Assembly (NCBI RefSeq): GCF_029223865.1
Contig: NZ_CP119520.1
Span: forward strand, 6,572,001-6,636,000
DNA length: 64,000 bases
Direction of reading: 5' to 3'
From: Telluria mixta
Lineage (GTDB): Bacteria > Pseudomonadota > Gammaproteobacteria > Burkholderiales > Burkholderiaceae_D
In this document: positions 27,299 through 36,967 of the stretch, one piece after another
Position numbering within the stretch: position 1 is the stretch's first letter
How the letters are laid out: every line of letters starts with the position of its first letter
Notes under the pieces: model-generated
Told to the model about the DNA's origin: nothing
The model's input: only the letters and a program-made list of their open reading frames with translations
Database searches by the model: none
Position numbers and translations under genes: made by a program

Positions 27299-28318
27299 TC
27301 AGTCGACGCGCTTGACGGACTCGCGCACGACGAGGTTCAGCTGCGGCACCTCGATGTCGAGCGTCTCGTGCCCGATCATCTTGACGATCGCGCGGCCCAG
27401 GCACTTGCCGACGTCGAACAGCGGCTGGCGCACGGTGGTCAGCGGCGGCGTCGTGTACATCGAGCTGTGCAGGTCGTCGAACCCGATGACGGAGATGTCT
27501 TCCGGCACGCGGATGCCGCGCCGGTACAACGCCAGGCGCGCGCCGTAGGCGGTCAGGTCGTTCGCGCAGAAGATCGCGGAAAAGCGCTGGCCGGATTCCA
27601 GCAGGCGTTCGACGGCCAGCAGGCCGCTCGATTCCTGGAAGTCGCCGCCGACGATCAGTTGCTGCTGTTCCTTGATGCCGTGCTTGGCCAAGGTATCGCG
27701 GTAGCCGGCCAGGCGGGCCAAGGCATCCTGGTGGTCGGACGGGCCGGTGATGAACGCGATGTTGCGGTGGCCCTGGTCGATCAGGTAGCCCACCGCTTCG
27801 CACGCGCCCCAGTAATTGTCGAGGCAGAAGCCGTACGCGCGCGGCGCGCTCAGGTCGCGGCCGAAGGCGACGATGGGCACGCGCTGCGACAGTTTCAGGA
27901 TCTGCGCATCCTTCAATTTACCGCTCAGGATCACCAGACCGTCCACGCGGCGCGCGATCAGGAGCTCGATGCGCTCCGCCTCCTCGTCCGCATGCCAGTG
28001 GCCCGACACGATCAGCGGCGCGTAGCCCGTGCCCTGCAGGGCCTCGTCGATGCCGGCCATCGCGTCGGCGAAGTAGCCCGACACGAGCGACTGCGTCAGG
28101 ACGCCGATGGTGCGCGAGCTGCCCGTCTTGAGGTTCTGGGCCAGCACGTTCGGCTTGTAATTGAGCTTTTCGATGACGCTTTCGATGGCCTGGCGCTTTT
28201 CCTCCGACACCTTGGCGGTGCCGTTCAGGAAGCGCGAGACCGTCGCCGCGGACACGCCCGCCACGCGGGCGACCTCGTGGACCGTGACCATCGGCGAGCT
28301 GCTGGAATCCTTTTTCAT
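27299..28318 (-). CDS. LacI-family regulator
   Basis: 339 residues. N-terminal LacI HTH (VHEVARVAGVSAATVSRFLNG) with hinge helix NYKPNVLAQNLKTG, then a periplasmic-binding-protein-like sugar domain (ISVIGFDDLHSSMYTTPPLT near the end). It is divergent from the GH1-glk-MFS operon. TGAAATCGATTTCA in the shared region is the best operator candidate. The stop lies 3 nt from the inverted repeat. The inducer is probably a glucoside or its product. Confidence 0.93.
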   Translation of the reverse strand: MKKDSSSSPMVTVHEVARVAGVSAATVSRFLNGTAKVSEEKRQAIESVIEKLNYKPNVLAQNLKTGSSRTIGVLTQSLVSGYFADAMAGIDEALQGTGYAPLIVSGHWHADEEAERIELLIARRVDGLVILSGKLKDAQILKLSQRVPIVAFGRDLSAPRAYGFCLDNYWGACEAVGYLIDQGHRNIAFITGPSDHQDALARLAGYRDTLAKHGIKEQQQLIVGGDFQESSGLLAVERLLESGQRFSAIFCANDLTAYGARLALYRRGIRVPEDISVIGFDDLHSSMYTTPPLTTVRQPLFDVGKCLGRAIVKMIGHETLDIEVPQLNLVVRESVKRVD

Positions 28319-28425
28319 GCGTTTCGGCCTGCATCTTGACACGGCGGTTGCCGCGAAGCTCGTGAATATACACCAGACATGCCGCTTTGACATGTGGCGT
28401 TGATGCTTCCAAGTAAAAAATGTAA

Positions 28426-28468
28426 TTGACACCCGGCCAATGGCGCATGTACGATGAAATCGATTTCA
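28426..28468 (+). promoter_or_regulatory. Promoter and LacI-type operator of the glucoside operon
   Basis: TTGACA (28426-28431), 18 nt, then TACGAT (28450-28455) form a sigma70 promoter. The perfect 14-bp palindrome TGAAATCGATTTCA (28455-28468) starts on the last base of the -10 element, so a repressor bound there would block initiation. Confidence 0.75.
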
Positions 28469-28502
28469 AAAGTTCATTTCATAACGACTACAACCGCGCA
28501 TC

Positions 28503-29840
28503 ATGACCGACTCCATCCGTTTTCCTTCCAACTTCACGTGGGGCGTCGCCACCAGCGCCTTCCAGATCGAAGGCGCCTTTGACGCCGACGGCAAGGGCCC
28601 TTCGATCTGGGATACGTTCTCGCACGATCCCGCCAACATCATCGACGGCAGCAACGGCGACGTCGCCTGCGACCACTACAACCGTTACCGCGACGACGTG
28701 GCGATGATGGCGTCGCTGGGCGTGAACGCCTACCGCTTCTCGATGGCGTGGGCGCGCGTGCAGCCGACCGGCAAGGGCACATGGAATGAAGCGGGCTTCG
28801 ATTTCTACACGCGCCTGCTGGACGCGCTGGACGAAAAAGGCATCGTCGCGCACATCACGCTGTACCACTGGGACCTGCCGCAGGGCCTGCAGGACGACGG
28901 CGGCTGGATGTCGCGCGACACCGCCCACCGCTTCGCCGACTACGCGGCCGAAGTGGCGCGCCGCTTCGGCAACCGCGTGGCCAGCATCGCCACGCACAAC
29001 GAGCCGTGGTGCACGGCGAACCTCGGCTACGGCAACGGCCAGTTCGCGCCCGGCGTCGCCGATAAAAAACAGGCGATCCAGGTCTCGCACCACCTGCTGC
29101 TGTCGCACGGCCTCGCCATGCAGTCGATGCGCGCCGTGAAGCCGTCGTGCCAGCTCGGCATCGTGCTGAACCAGTGGACCGCGGAACCGGCCACGGACAC
29201 GGAAGCCGACCGCCGCCTGGCCGCACTGGAATGGGCCAATTCGATCGCGTGGTTCATGGACCCGATCTTCAAGCGCCGCTACCCGGCCCTGTCGCTGGAA
29301 GCGCACGGCGCCAACGCCCCTGACGTGCACGCGGGCGACTTCGACATCATCGCCCAGCCGATCGACTTCCTGGGCGTGAACTACTACCGCCGCGAAGTGA
29401 TGAGCGCCGAAGTCCCGCCGAGGAAGCCGGAAGGCGGCCTGGGCTTCACGGACATGGGCTGGGAAATCTACCCGCAGGGCCTGACGGACCTGCTCGTGCA
29501 GCTGAAACAGGAGTACCCGGACCTGCCGCCGGTGTACATTACGGAAAACGGCATGGCCGCGGTCGACACCATCGAAGGCGGCCAGGTCAACGACACCCAG
29601 CGCGTGGAATACGTCCGCACCCACCTCGAGGCCCTGAAGGCCGCGATGGACGCGGGCGTCGACGTGCGCGGCTACTTCCTGTGGAGCCTGATGGACAATT
29701 TTGAATGGAATTCCGGCTATGCGAAGCGGTTCGGCATCGTGTATGTCGACTACGCGACCCAGGAGCGCACCCCGAAGGCCAGCGCCCTGTGGTACCGCGA
29801 CTTCATCGCCGGACAGCGCGCCGCATTGCGCGCAGCCTGA
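28503..29840 (+). CDS. Beta-glucosidase, GH1
   Basis: 445 residues, the usual GH1 length, cytosolic (no signal peptide). N-terminal FTWGVATSAFQIEGAFDADGKG split as FTWGVATSAFQIEGA; acid/base Glu in THNEPW (residue 167) and nucleophile Glu in YITENG (residue 348). It releases glucose from beta-glucosides such as cellobiose. It is first in an operon with glucokinase and a permease under the LacI protein, so imported disaccharide is cleaved and phosphorylated. Confidence 0.95.
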   Translation: MTDSIRFPSNFTWGVATSAFQIEGAFDADGKGPSIWDTFSHDPANIIDGSNGDVACDHYNRYRDDVAMMASLGVNAYRFSMAWARVQPTGKGTWNEAGFDFYTRLLDALDEKGIVAHITLYHWDLPQGLQDDGGWMSRDTAHRFADYAAEVARRFGNRVASIATHNEPWCTANLGYGNGQFAPGVADKKQAIQVSHHLLLSHGLAMQSMRAVKPSCQLGIVLNQWTAEPATDTEADRRLAALEWANSIAWFMDPIFKRRYPALSLEAHGANAPDVHAGDFDIIAQPIDFLGVNYYRREVMSAEVPPRKPEGGLGFTDMGWEIYPQGLTDLLVQLKQEYPDLPPVYITENGMAAVDTIEGGQVNDTQRVEYVRTHLEALKAAMDAGVDVRGYFLWSLMDNFEWNSGYAKRFGIVYVDYATQERTPKASALWYRDFIAGQRAALRAA

Positions 29841-29885
29841 CCCCGCCGGGGGTCGAGGTGAGAAAAACAGGAGACCGAGGAAGAC

Positions 29886-30938
29886 ATGAGGGACACCATG
29901 GATGACGTACTTTTCGGCGGCGCCCGCCTGCTGGCCGACATCGGCGGCACGAACGCCCGCTTCGCGCTGCAGCGCGGCCCCGGCCGCATCGAGGAAATCG
30001 CGACGCTGTCCTGCGCAGCCCACGCCACGTTCACGGATGCCGTGCGCGCCTACCTGGCCGGCCATCCCGGCGCCGCGCGCGAACTGCGTCATGCCGTGAT
30101 CGCGATCGCCAATCCGGTCGAGGGCGATTTCATCAAGATGACGAACCACCACTGGCAGTTCTCGATCGACGCCGCGCGCCGCGACCTCGGCCTCGACACG
30201 CTGCTCGTCGTGAACGACTTCGCCGCGCTGTCGATGTCGGTGCCCAGCCTGGCGGACGCGGACCTCGAACAGGTCGGCGGCACCCGCGTGAGCCCGGACG
30301 CCGTGATCGGCCTCGTGGGCGCCGGTACCGGCCTCGGTGTCGGCGGCGTCATTCCCGACGCCGGCCGCTGGAAGGTGCTGCCCAGCGAAGGCGGCCACGT
30401 CGCGTTCTCGCCGTCGAATGCGCGCGAACAGGCGATCCTCGCGTACTGCTGGACGAAGTGGGACCACGTGTCGGCCGAGCGCCTGATCTCGGGTCCGGGC
30501 CTGGCGACGATCCACGAGGCGTTGTGCGCCATCGACGGCGTCCAGGGTGATGCCCTCGAACCGGCGCAGGTGGTCGAGCGCGGCCTGGCCGGCGACAAGC
30601 TGTGCGCGGAAGTGCTGGACGTCTTCTGCGGCGCACTGGGCACGATGGCCGCGAACGTGGCCGTGACGCTGTGCGCACGCGGCGGCATCTACATCGGCGG
30701 CGGCGTCGTGCCGCGCCTCGGCGAGTTCTTCGCGAAGTCCTCGTTCCGCGCCCGCTTCGAGAACAAAGGCCGCTTCACCGACTTCTGCCGGCAGATCCCG
30801 GTGTACGTGATCCATGCGCCCTACCCCGCCCTGGCCGGCGCCGCCGCGATGCTGGACCAGCAGCTCGTCGACGCCCGCGCCGCGGCGCAGCGCGCCCCGA
30901 TCGATTCCGTCACGGCGGGCCATCATGCGCACGCCTGA
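29886..30938 (+). CDS. glk: Glucokinase
   Basis: 350 residues, Glk family: ATP-binding LADIGGTNARFAL, glucose-site ALSMSVPSL, the GLVGAGTGLGVGG loop and EGGHVAF. It phosphorylates glucose released by the GH1 enzyme. ATG 29886 follows GAGGAAG; a second in-frame ATG is at 29898. The C-terminal tail overlaps the start of the permease gene by 14 nt, which shows a coupled operon. Confidence 0.93.
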   Translation: MRDTMDDVLFGGARLLADIGGTNARFALQRGPGRIEEIATLSCAAHATFTDAVRAYLAGHPGAARELRHAVIAIANPVEGDFIKMTNHHWQFSIDAARRDLGLDTLLVVNDFAALSMSVPSLADADLEQVGGTRVSPDAVIGLVGAGTGLGVGGVIPDAGRWKVLPSEGGHVAFSPSNAREQAILAYCWTKWDHVSAERLISGPGLATIHEALCAIDGVQGDALEPAQVVERGLAGDKLCAEVLDVFCGALGTMAANVAVTLCARGGIYIGGGVVPRLGEFFAKSSFRARFENKGRFTDFCRQIPVYVIHAPYPALAGAAAMLDQQLVDARAAAQRAPIDSVTAGHHAHA

Positions 30939-32292
30939 CCGCATCCGCCACCCCCTGCTGTGGGTACCCACCGGGTACTTCACGATGGCGATGGGCTACG
31001 TCATGCTGACGAGCGTCACCGCCATCATGTTCAAGAACATCGGCATGGACAATACGCGTGCCGCCGCGTATTCGAGCATCCTGGGCCTCGCCTACACGGT
31101 GAAGCCGCTGTTCGCACCATTCGTCGAGATGTACCGGACGAAGAAATTCTTCGTCCTGCTGATGCAGGTGCTCATCGCGCTGGGCTTCGCCGGCGTCGGG
31201 CTGGCGATGGGCCTGCCCGACTGGATGGGGCTGATGCTGGCGTCGTTCGTCCTCATGTCGTTCATCGGCGCGACGCAGGACATCGCCAGCGACGGCGTGT
31301 ACGTTACCTCGCTCGACACGCGCACGCAGGCGCTGTACTGCGGCGTGCAGAGCCTGTCGTGGAACGTCGGGCCGATCGTCGCCTCCGGCTTCCTCGTCTA
31401 CCTGAGCGGCCGGCTGCACACGGACGTGTTCCACCACGACCCGAAGGTGTTCGGCCCGGACTGGATGGACGCCTGGCGGGTGATCTTCTTCATCGTCGCC
31501 GCCATCATCATCGTGATGGCCGCCTGGCATGCGCGCGTGATGCCGGACGGCGCGCGCGCGGAAAACACACCGACAAGCGTGCGCGGCGCCGCCGTGATCC
31601 TGCTGGATTCGTTCGTCACGTTCTTCCAGAAGCGCGACGTGTGGACCATGATCGCCTTCGCGTTCCTGTTCCGCGTCAGTATCGGCATGCTCGAAAAGAT
31701 CGGCCCGTTCTTCATGGTCGATTCGGCCGCGAAAGGCGGCCTCGGCATGTCGAACGAGCAGCTGGGCATCATCTACGGCACGTACGGCCTGATCGCGGTG
31801 CTCGTCGGCTCCCTGCTGGGCGGCATGTTCGTCGCGAAGCGCGGCCTGAAACGCACGCTGTTCACGCTGTGCTGCGCCGTCAACATTCCGAACGTGACGT
31901 TCCTGGCGATGGCGATGGCGCTGCCGACCAGCAGGTGGACGATCACGGCCGGCGTCGTCGTCGAAAAATTCTTCTACGGCTTCGGCTCCGTGGGCTACAT
32001 GATCTACCTGATGCAGCAGCTCGCGCCGGGCAAGTACACGACCACGCACTACGCGTTCGGCACCGCGCTGATGGGCCTGTGCATGCTGGTCACGGGCGCG
32101 ATCAGCGGCCTGCTGCAGGAATACCTGGGCTACGTCAGCTATTTCGTCGCCGTCATGATCGCCACGATCCCATCGTTCCTCGCCACGTGGTTCGCGCCGT
32201 TCCACCACGACGACGGCATGGGCGGCGGCAGCGACAGCGTCAAGCACGCGCCGGCCGCCAATGACGCAAACGTCTCTCACCGCGCGGCCTGA
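30925..32292 (+). CDS. MFS permease, AmpG/PAT-like, sugar uptake
   Basis: 455 residues, 12 hydrophobic segments. LGLAYTVKPLFAPFVEMYRT and SFIGATQDIASDGVYVTSLD resemble the AmpG/acetyl-CoA-type transporter branch of MFS used for saccharides next to glycosidases in Xanthomonas and Massilia. GIIYGTYGLIAVLVGSLLGG starts the second half. ATG 30925 lies inside glk. It most likely imports the GH1 substrate. Confidence 0.87.
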   Translation: MRTPDRIRHPLLWVPTGYFTMAMGYVMLTSVTAIMFKNIGMDNTRAAAYSSILGLAYTVKPLFAPFVEMYRTKKFFVLLMQVLIALGFAGVGLAMGLPDWMGLMLASFVLMSFIGATQDIASDGVYVTSLDTRTQALYCGVQSLSWNVGPIVASGFLVYLSGRLHTDVFHHDPKVFGPDWMDAWRVIFFIVAAIIIVMAAWHARVMPDGARAENTPTSVRGAAVILLDSFVTFFQKRDVWTMIAFAFLFRVSIGMLEKIGPFFMVDSAAKGGLGMSNEQLGIIYGTYGLIAVLVGSLLGGMFVAKRGLKRTLFTLCCAVNIPNVTFLAMAMALPTSRWTITAGVVVEKFFYGFGSVGYMIYLMQQLAPGKYTTTHYAFGTALMGLCMLVTGAISGLLQEYLGYVSYFVAVMIATIPSFLATWFAPFHHDDGMGGGSDSVKHAPAANDANVSHRAA

Positions 32293-32309
32293 GATCCAGG
32301 CCGTCATTT

Positions 32310-32340
32310 CAAGCCGGGCTGCGTGCCCGGCTTTTTTTAT
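32310..32340 (+). terminator. Rho-independent terminator of the glucoside operon, split by the IS
   Basis: AGCCGGGC and GCCCGGCT form an 8-bp GC stem with a 5-nt loop, followed by a T run that ends in TTTTTTAT at the IS junction. The element inserted in the T tract; the 8-bp duplication leaves a T tract on this side, so termination should survive. Confidence 0.82.
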
Positions 32341-33410
32341 GGCTGTGTTCGCGTTAATTCAATAACCCGCCGACCTGATCGAGCTGGACCGCAGCGCATA
32401 AAAGGTGGGCAGGCGTCGTCAGCCGACGCGCATCCAATAAGCGCTGCCATCCCGAATAATTGATCAGGTAGCGGCTGGCGACGCCTCGGAACCGCACCAG
32501 CCAGCTTTTGAAGCGGCTGTGCCAGCTATTTACATTCTGGATATGGATCGCGCCGCGGGCCCGTTCCCCCGCCTGCACGTTGACGGCCTCATGCGTGATG
32601 CCAGCCTGTGCGGCGAAGCGGCAATACGACGCGGCGCCGTCACTGATCAACAACACATCGGTGGGTAGCACGGGCTTGAGGCATTGATGTAATTGCTCCA
32701 CCGTCACCTGGCCCCGCCCCGTATGGAAATCGAGTGTCTGTCCACTACGGTCCCGCGCGACGAGCAGGCAGTCGTGCTCCCGATGGATGCCGCGCCGCTT
32801 CGCCACACCGCCGCGCTTCCTCGGCCGCCGCGTCAGGCTGCGCGAACCCTTCTGCGATTCCAGGCGATATGTCTCGTCTGCTTCGACGATGGCCGACAGC
32901 GTCGTTGGCCGGTCGCGCATCGCGCCGGGCACGAACCGGTGGCGCCACCGGAAGCTGGTGGTGCGATGCACGCGAACGACCTGGGCGGCATCGCGGACCG
33001 TGCGCGATTCGAGCACGCATTGCAGATAGGGCAGCCAGCACTCTTTCTTACGCAACCTTGCCAGTGGTGTCCGCGTCAATGCATTATGGCTGCGCCCGCA
33101 GTGGAGGCAGCGGAAGCGCTGCAGTCCGCTCGCCTGGCCGCAGCGGTGTTTGCGGGCGCATCCGCAGTGCGGACACGGCCGTCCTGCCGCCGCCTGCTCG
33201 ATGAGGGCAATGCACTCGGCCGGATGCGCGATGCTGGCGATCCATTCCCGTAGCCGGGCCAGGTCACCTGCCGACAAAGCGACCGCCGAGAGCATGGCGA
33301 ACAACTCGTCGAACGTCAGGCTGCGCATCGTCACTCCTCATGAGTTAACTCGACGATACGTGAGACCTCTACAACGGGTTTCAGTTCACATAACTAGCGC
33401 GAACACAGCC
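32341..33410 (-). mobile_element. IS1595-family insertion sequence, complete
   Basis: About 1.07 kb. Terminal inverted repeats begin GGCTGTGTTCGCG at 32341 and match the reverse complement of 33392-33410 over 19 bp with two mismatches. An 8-bp target duplication TTTTTTAT flanks it (32333-32340 and 33411-33418); 8 bp is the IS1595-family size. One intact transposase gene fills it. Intact repeats and duplication point to recent insertion. Confidence 0.9.
32354..33328 (-). CDS. IS1595-family transposase
   Basis: 324 residues. An N-terminal zinc ribbon (CPHCGCARKHRCG, then RFRCLHCGRSHNALT) precedes an ISXO2-like DDE domain: first Asp in AIVEADETYR, second Asp in LLISDGAASYC, then IQNVNSWHSRFKSWL and FRGVASRYLINYSGW, the signature end of the family. 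ATG 33328 is preferred (GAGGAG 7 nt before) over a GTG 6 nt upstream. The stop codon lies inside the left inverted repeat. It appears intact. Confidence 0.93.
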   Translation of the reverse strand: MRSLTFDELFAMLSAVALSAGDLARLREWIASIAHPAECIALIEQAAAGRPCPHCGCARKHRCGQASGLQRFRCLHCGRSHNALTRTPLARLRKKECWLPYLQCVLESRTVRDAAQVVRVHRTTSFRWRHRFVPGAMRDRPTTLSAIVEADETYRLESQKGSRSLTRRPRKRGGVAKRRGIHREHDCLLVARDRSGQTLDFHTGRGQVTVEQLHQCLKPVLPTDVLLISDGAASYCRFAAQAGITHEAVNVQAGERARGAIHIQNVNSWHSRFKSWLVRFRGVASRYLINYSGWQRLLDARRLTTPAHLLCAAVQLDQVGGLLN

Positions 33411-33414
33411 TTTT

Positions 33415-35373
33415 TTATGCCGCCAGGCGGAGCACCCGGTCGTCCCCGGTCCTGAACACACTCACGGTCCGCGCCAGATTGCGTGCCTGCTCATCCAGAC
33501 TCGCGGCCGCCGCCGCGGCCTGTTCGACGAGCGCGGAATTCTCCTGCGTGGTCCCGTCCAGATGCGCGATCGCGTCATTGACCTGGTGGATGCCCGCCGC
33601 CTGCTCGCGCGACGCCGTGACGATCTCCGACACGATCCCGGACACGTGCTGCACGCTGGCCAGGATGTCGCCCATCGATGCTCCCGCCTGAACCGCCAGA
33701 CGGTTGCCCGCCTCGACCCGTTCCACGCTTTCGCCGATCAGCTGCTTGATTTCCTTCGCCGCCGCCGCGCTGCGCTGGGCCAGGTTGCGCACCTCGCCCG
33801 CGACGACCGCGAAACCGCGTCCCTGCTCGCCCGCCCGCGCCGCCTCGACGGCGGCATTCAGCGCGAGGATATTGGTCTGGAAGGCGATGCCGTCGATGAC
33901 GCCGATGATGTCGACGATCTTGCGGGCGCTGTCGTTGATCGCCTCCATCGTCGCCACCACGTCGGTAACGACCGCGCCGCCCTTCCGGGCCACGTCCGAG
34001 GCCTGGCGCGCGACCTGGTTGGCCTGCGCCGCGTTGTCGGCGTTCTGCCGGACGGTCGACGTGATCTGTTCCATCGACGCCGCCGTCTCTTCCAGGCTCG
34101 ACGCCTGCGATTCGGTGCGCGACGACAGGTCCGCATTCCCTGTCGCGATGTCGCGGGTCGCCTCGCCGATCGTGTGGATGCTGCCCCGCACTTCGATCAC
34201 GATCCCGCGCAGGTTGTCGTTCATGCGTCCCAGCGATGCCAGCAGCCGCGCCGTTTCGTTGCGCCCGCCGGACTCGATGGCCGCCGTCAGGTCGCCGGCC
34301 GCCACCCGCTCCGCGATCTCGACGGCGTTGTTCAACGGCTGCGTCACCGAGCGTGCGATCACGTACAGCATCAGGCCGCCGAACGCGAACAGCCCGGCGA
34401 CGGCCGTCAGCATGCCCAGCCGGGTGCGCTGGAGGGCGGAGATCCTCGCATCGAGCAGCGCATTGAACTGGACCGTGGCCTTGCCGGCCACTGCATATTC
34501 CGCGTCGATGGCAGCTGTCGTGAGCCGGACATACTCCGGCCCCGAATACGTGAGTGTCTCGGCCTTGACGATCTGCTCCGTGGCCAGGCGCATGGTCTGC
34601 TGCGCCTGCTCGCGCATGTCGCGCATCGGGCCTTCCAGCGGCGCGACGAGGGCCGGATTGGCACGCGCCGCCTTGTCGAACTGGCGCGTCGTCTGGTGCA
34701 GCCGGTCGCCGACCCGCGCCACGATCGCGGACAGGGCGAGCCGGTCTTCCGCGCTGGCACGTCCCGTGGCCAGCAGGCCCGCGCCCTTCGCGCGCATCTT
34801 GCCGAGTTCCTCGGTCAGGTACGGCAACTGGTAATAGATGGCCTGGATCAGCTGGTAGGAATCGACGTCCGGGTCCAGGTTCAGGCCATAGTGGTCGGCC
34901 ACCCGGTCCTCGACGTCGAGCAGCTTGGGCACCAGCGCCGTGTGTGCCTCATAGCTTTGGGGCACCGTGATCGTCCCTGCGGCCACGCGTTCCCGCAGCG
35001 TTTCCCAATCGCGCTTCGCCTCGGCCCACGCCTGGTCGATGCGCGGGTCATGGAGACCGGCGACGAGCGCCGACATCTTCGCGTAATTGGCATCCGCCTC
35101 GCGCTGCTTCTCTTCGCGCTTCGGGATCGATGCCGCGACGCCGCCGACCACCAGCGCCGCCAGTCCCCGGTGCTGCTGGGTGGTCTGAATGGTATGGAGG
35201 ATCGTGGCGACCGGCGTACGTGCCTGCGCCTCCAGCTCGAGGGCGGCGAGCGCCGTGCCCGATTCTTTCAGGTAGAGCGAGGCCGGGATGGCGGCGACGA
35301 TGATGCCGACCACGCTCAGAATCGCAAATTTATGCCAGAGCAGAAGATGCTCCAGGCGGCGTTGTAAACCCAT
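33415..35373 (-). CDS. Methyl-accepting chemotaxis protein
   Basis: 652 residues. One N-terminal membrane helix ([20 protein letters not shown]), a long helical periplasmic sensor of ~270 residues, a second helix ([19 protein letters not shown]), HAMP ([20 protein letters not shown]) and the signalling domain with hairpin tip [20 protein letters not shown]. There is no C-terminal receptor-tether pentapeptide. Its TAA stop lies in the 8-bp duplication made by the IS, so the insertion left the protein unchanged. Start 35373 is set by GGAG 8 nt upstream. Confidence 0.93.
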   Translation of the reverse strand: MGLQRRLEHLLLWHKFAILSVVGIIVAAIPASLYLKESGTALAALELEAQARTPVATILHTIQTTQQHRGLAALVVGGVAASIPKREEKQREADANYAKMSALVAGLHDPRIDQAWAEAKRDWETLRERVAAGTITVPQSYEAHTALVPKLLDVEDRVADHYGLNLDPDVDSYQLIQAIYYQLPYLTEELGKMRAKGAGLLATGRASAEDRLALSAIVARVGDRLHQTTRQFDKAARANPALVAPLEGPMRDMREQAQQTMRLATEQIVKAETLTYSGPEYVRLTTAAIDAEYAVAGKATVQFNALLDARISALQRTRLGMLTAVAGLFAFGGLMLYVIARSVTQPLNNAVEIAERVAAGDLTAAIESGGRNETARLLASLGRMNDNLRGIVIEVRGSIHTIGEATRDIATGNADLSSRTESQASSLEETAASMEQITSTVRQNADNAAQANQVARQASDVARKGGAVVTDVVATMEAINDSARKIVDIIGVIDGIAFQTNILALNAAVEAARAGEQGRGFAVVAGEVRNLAQRSAAAAKEIKQLIGESVERVEAGNRLAVQAGASMGDILASVQHVSGIVSEIVTASREQAAGIHQVNDAIAHLDGTTQENSALVEQAAAAAASLDEQARNLARTVSVFRTGDDRVLRLAA

Positions 35374-35506
35374 GATGTTCTCCGTCATTGCTTGCAAGAG
35401 CATTTAATATCCGTACGGCAACAATAAATACGCCAACCGGGAATTGCAATGCAAATTGACGAAAGTGGGCGAAGATGCGACAGATCGCTGGACAGACTGT
35501 CAATAG

Positions 35507-36247
35507 TCAGATCGGATCGGTGGCCAGCTTCGACCGCCGGACGGGCACGCGGATGCCATAGCGCCGCGCCGACTGCCGCACGAGGTTCTCGAACCACGGC
35601 GGCGCGTCCGGCGAGATGACGATGCTGCGCAACAGCCGGTCCGCGTCGATGGGCACGACGATGCCGGGCTGGCGCAGGTCCGGTCCCGCCGGCCCACGGG
35701 TGCGGTCGATGATCACCCGCACCTCCTTCTCGTATTCGTAGGCCTTGGTCTTGTAGGCGAAGATGCGCGTGTAGTCGGGCGAGACGTCCAGCTTCGGGTC
35801 GCTCCAGTGCTTCACGTATTCCACGCGCGCGATCGAGATCCTGTGCTCGGCGATTCCCTCGACGATGTCGGCGAGTTGTCCGACCGTCGTCGTCAGCGCC
35901 ACCGCGCATTCCGACTTGCCGTACAACGCCCACATGGCCGCGCTGTCGTCCTGGTTGCGGTGCCAGCAATTGATGAAGACGGATTCGCGCATGCGCCGCT
36001 TGAACTGTTCGTAGTCGTAGTCGATCTCGCCGCGCGCGTGCGCCTCGCTGATCTGGGCGCGCAGCGACGGCGTGAACGCCCCTTCGAACTTGTCGCTGAA
36101 ATGGTCGGCGCGGCAAAAGAACAGCGTGGAATTCTCGAAGAAGTCGAACAGCTTGGCCGCATCGAGATAGCGCCACAACACGGTGTCCCGGCGCAGCTGT
36201 TCGCCGACGTTCTGGACGGGCATGCTGTTGACGACTGCAGTATCCAT
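35507..36247 (-). CDS. DUF2971 family protein
   Basis: 246 residues. WRYLDAAKLFDFFENSTLFF and FCRADHFSDKFEGAF, then FINCWHRNQDDSAAMWALYG and EKEVRVIIDRT are the DUF2971 pattern. The function is unknown; members occur in accessory and defence-rich regions as well as alone. No membrane or secretion signal. GC and codon use are slightly lower than in the neighbouring MCP gene. Confidence 0.83.
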   Translation of the reverse strand: MDTAVVNSMPVQNVGEQLRRDTVLWRYLDAAKLFDFFENSTLFFCRADHFSDKFEGAFTPSLRAQISEAHARGEIDYDYEQFKRRMRESVFINCWHRNQDDSAAMWALYGKSECAVALTTTVGQLADIVEGIAEHRISIARVEYVKHWSDPKLDVSPDYTRIFAYKTKAYEYEKEVRVIIDRTRGPAGPDLRQPGIVVPIDADRLLRSIVISPDAPPWFENLVRQSARRYGIRVPVRRSKLATDPI

Positions 36248-36332
36248 GGCTTGAAACTCTGGTTTACCTACTGTTTACGTGATTGTAGTGCGTGCGCGGC
36301 GCGTGTCATCGAGCAGCCGTGCGCGTGTAGGA

Positions 36333-36857
36333 CTATGCCGATACAGCCTTCAGCAGCGGATACGGATTGATGGCGCCGGACGCCGTGTAGATGCCGTAAT
36401 GCAGGTGCGGCGGCGTGGACGCGGCATTGCCCGTGTTGCCGACGTAGCCGAGGACGGCGCCTGCCCGCACGCGCATGCCCGCGCGCACGTCGCCGTAGCG
36501 GTCCAGGTGAGCATAGTAGTGCCGCTGGCCGCCTGGGCCCAGCACCCAGACGACCTGCCCGCCCAGGCGGTTGGTGCCCACGCGCAGCACGATGCCCTCC
36601 GTGCTCGACCGCACGGGCGTGCCCCGTTTCGCGAAGATGTCGATGCCTTCGTGCCTGCGCCCGCCGCTGCGCGCACCGCCCCACGTATCGGCCAGCTGCG
36701 CCGGCTTCACGCCCGCCACGGGCACCGGCAGCGCAGCCGGCGCGGGCAGCGCACCGAGGCGGATGGCGTACGCGACGTCGTCCAGCCATGGGCGCAGGAT
36801 GCCCTCGGCGGCGAGCAGGACGATGGCGATGAGGAGGCTGCGCAGCAGGGTTCGCAT
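36333..36857 (-). CDS. M23-family peptidase (LytM type)
   Basis: 174 residues with an N-terminal membrane anchor or signal (LLRSLLIAIVLLAAEGIL). The LytM zinc motifs are present: HEGIDIFAKRGTPV (HxxxD) and the HLHYGIY pair, plus RHYYAHLDRYGD. Such enzymes cut peptidoglycan cross-bridges in the periplasm. The start at 36857 was chosen to begin the signal directly; an upstream frame extends to 36968 but lacks a ribosome site. Confidence 0.87.
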   Translation of the reverse strand: MRTLLRSLLIAIVLLAAEGILRPWLDDVAYAIRLGALPAPAALPVPVAGVKPAQLADTWGGARSGGRRHEGIDIFAKRGTPVRSSTEGIVLRVGTNRLGGQVVWVLGPGGQRHYYAHLDRYGDVRAGMRVRAGAVLGYVGNTGNAASTPPHLHYGIYTASGAINPYPLLKAVSA

Positions 36858-36967
36858 GCCCGGCAGATGGGGATCGCGGCACGGAATCACAGGGCGCACG
36901 CGTCGCCGAGCCCGCAATCCACCCCACATGGGTAGAATAGTTAAAAAATAAGTTCGGCGCCGACACA

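Noticed and set aside
28488..30983. 831-codon minus-strand frame across GH1 and glk
   Set aside because: It spans two real genes and their gap, a typical high-GC artefact.
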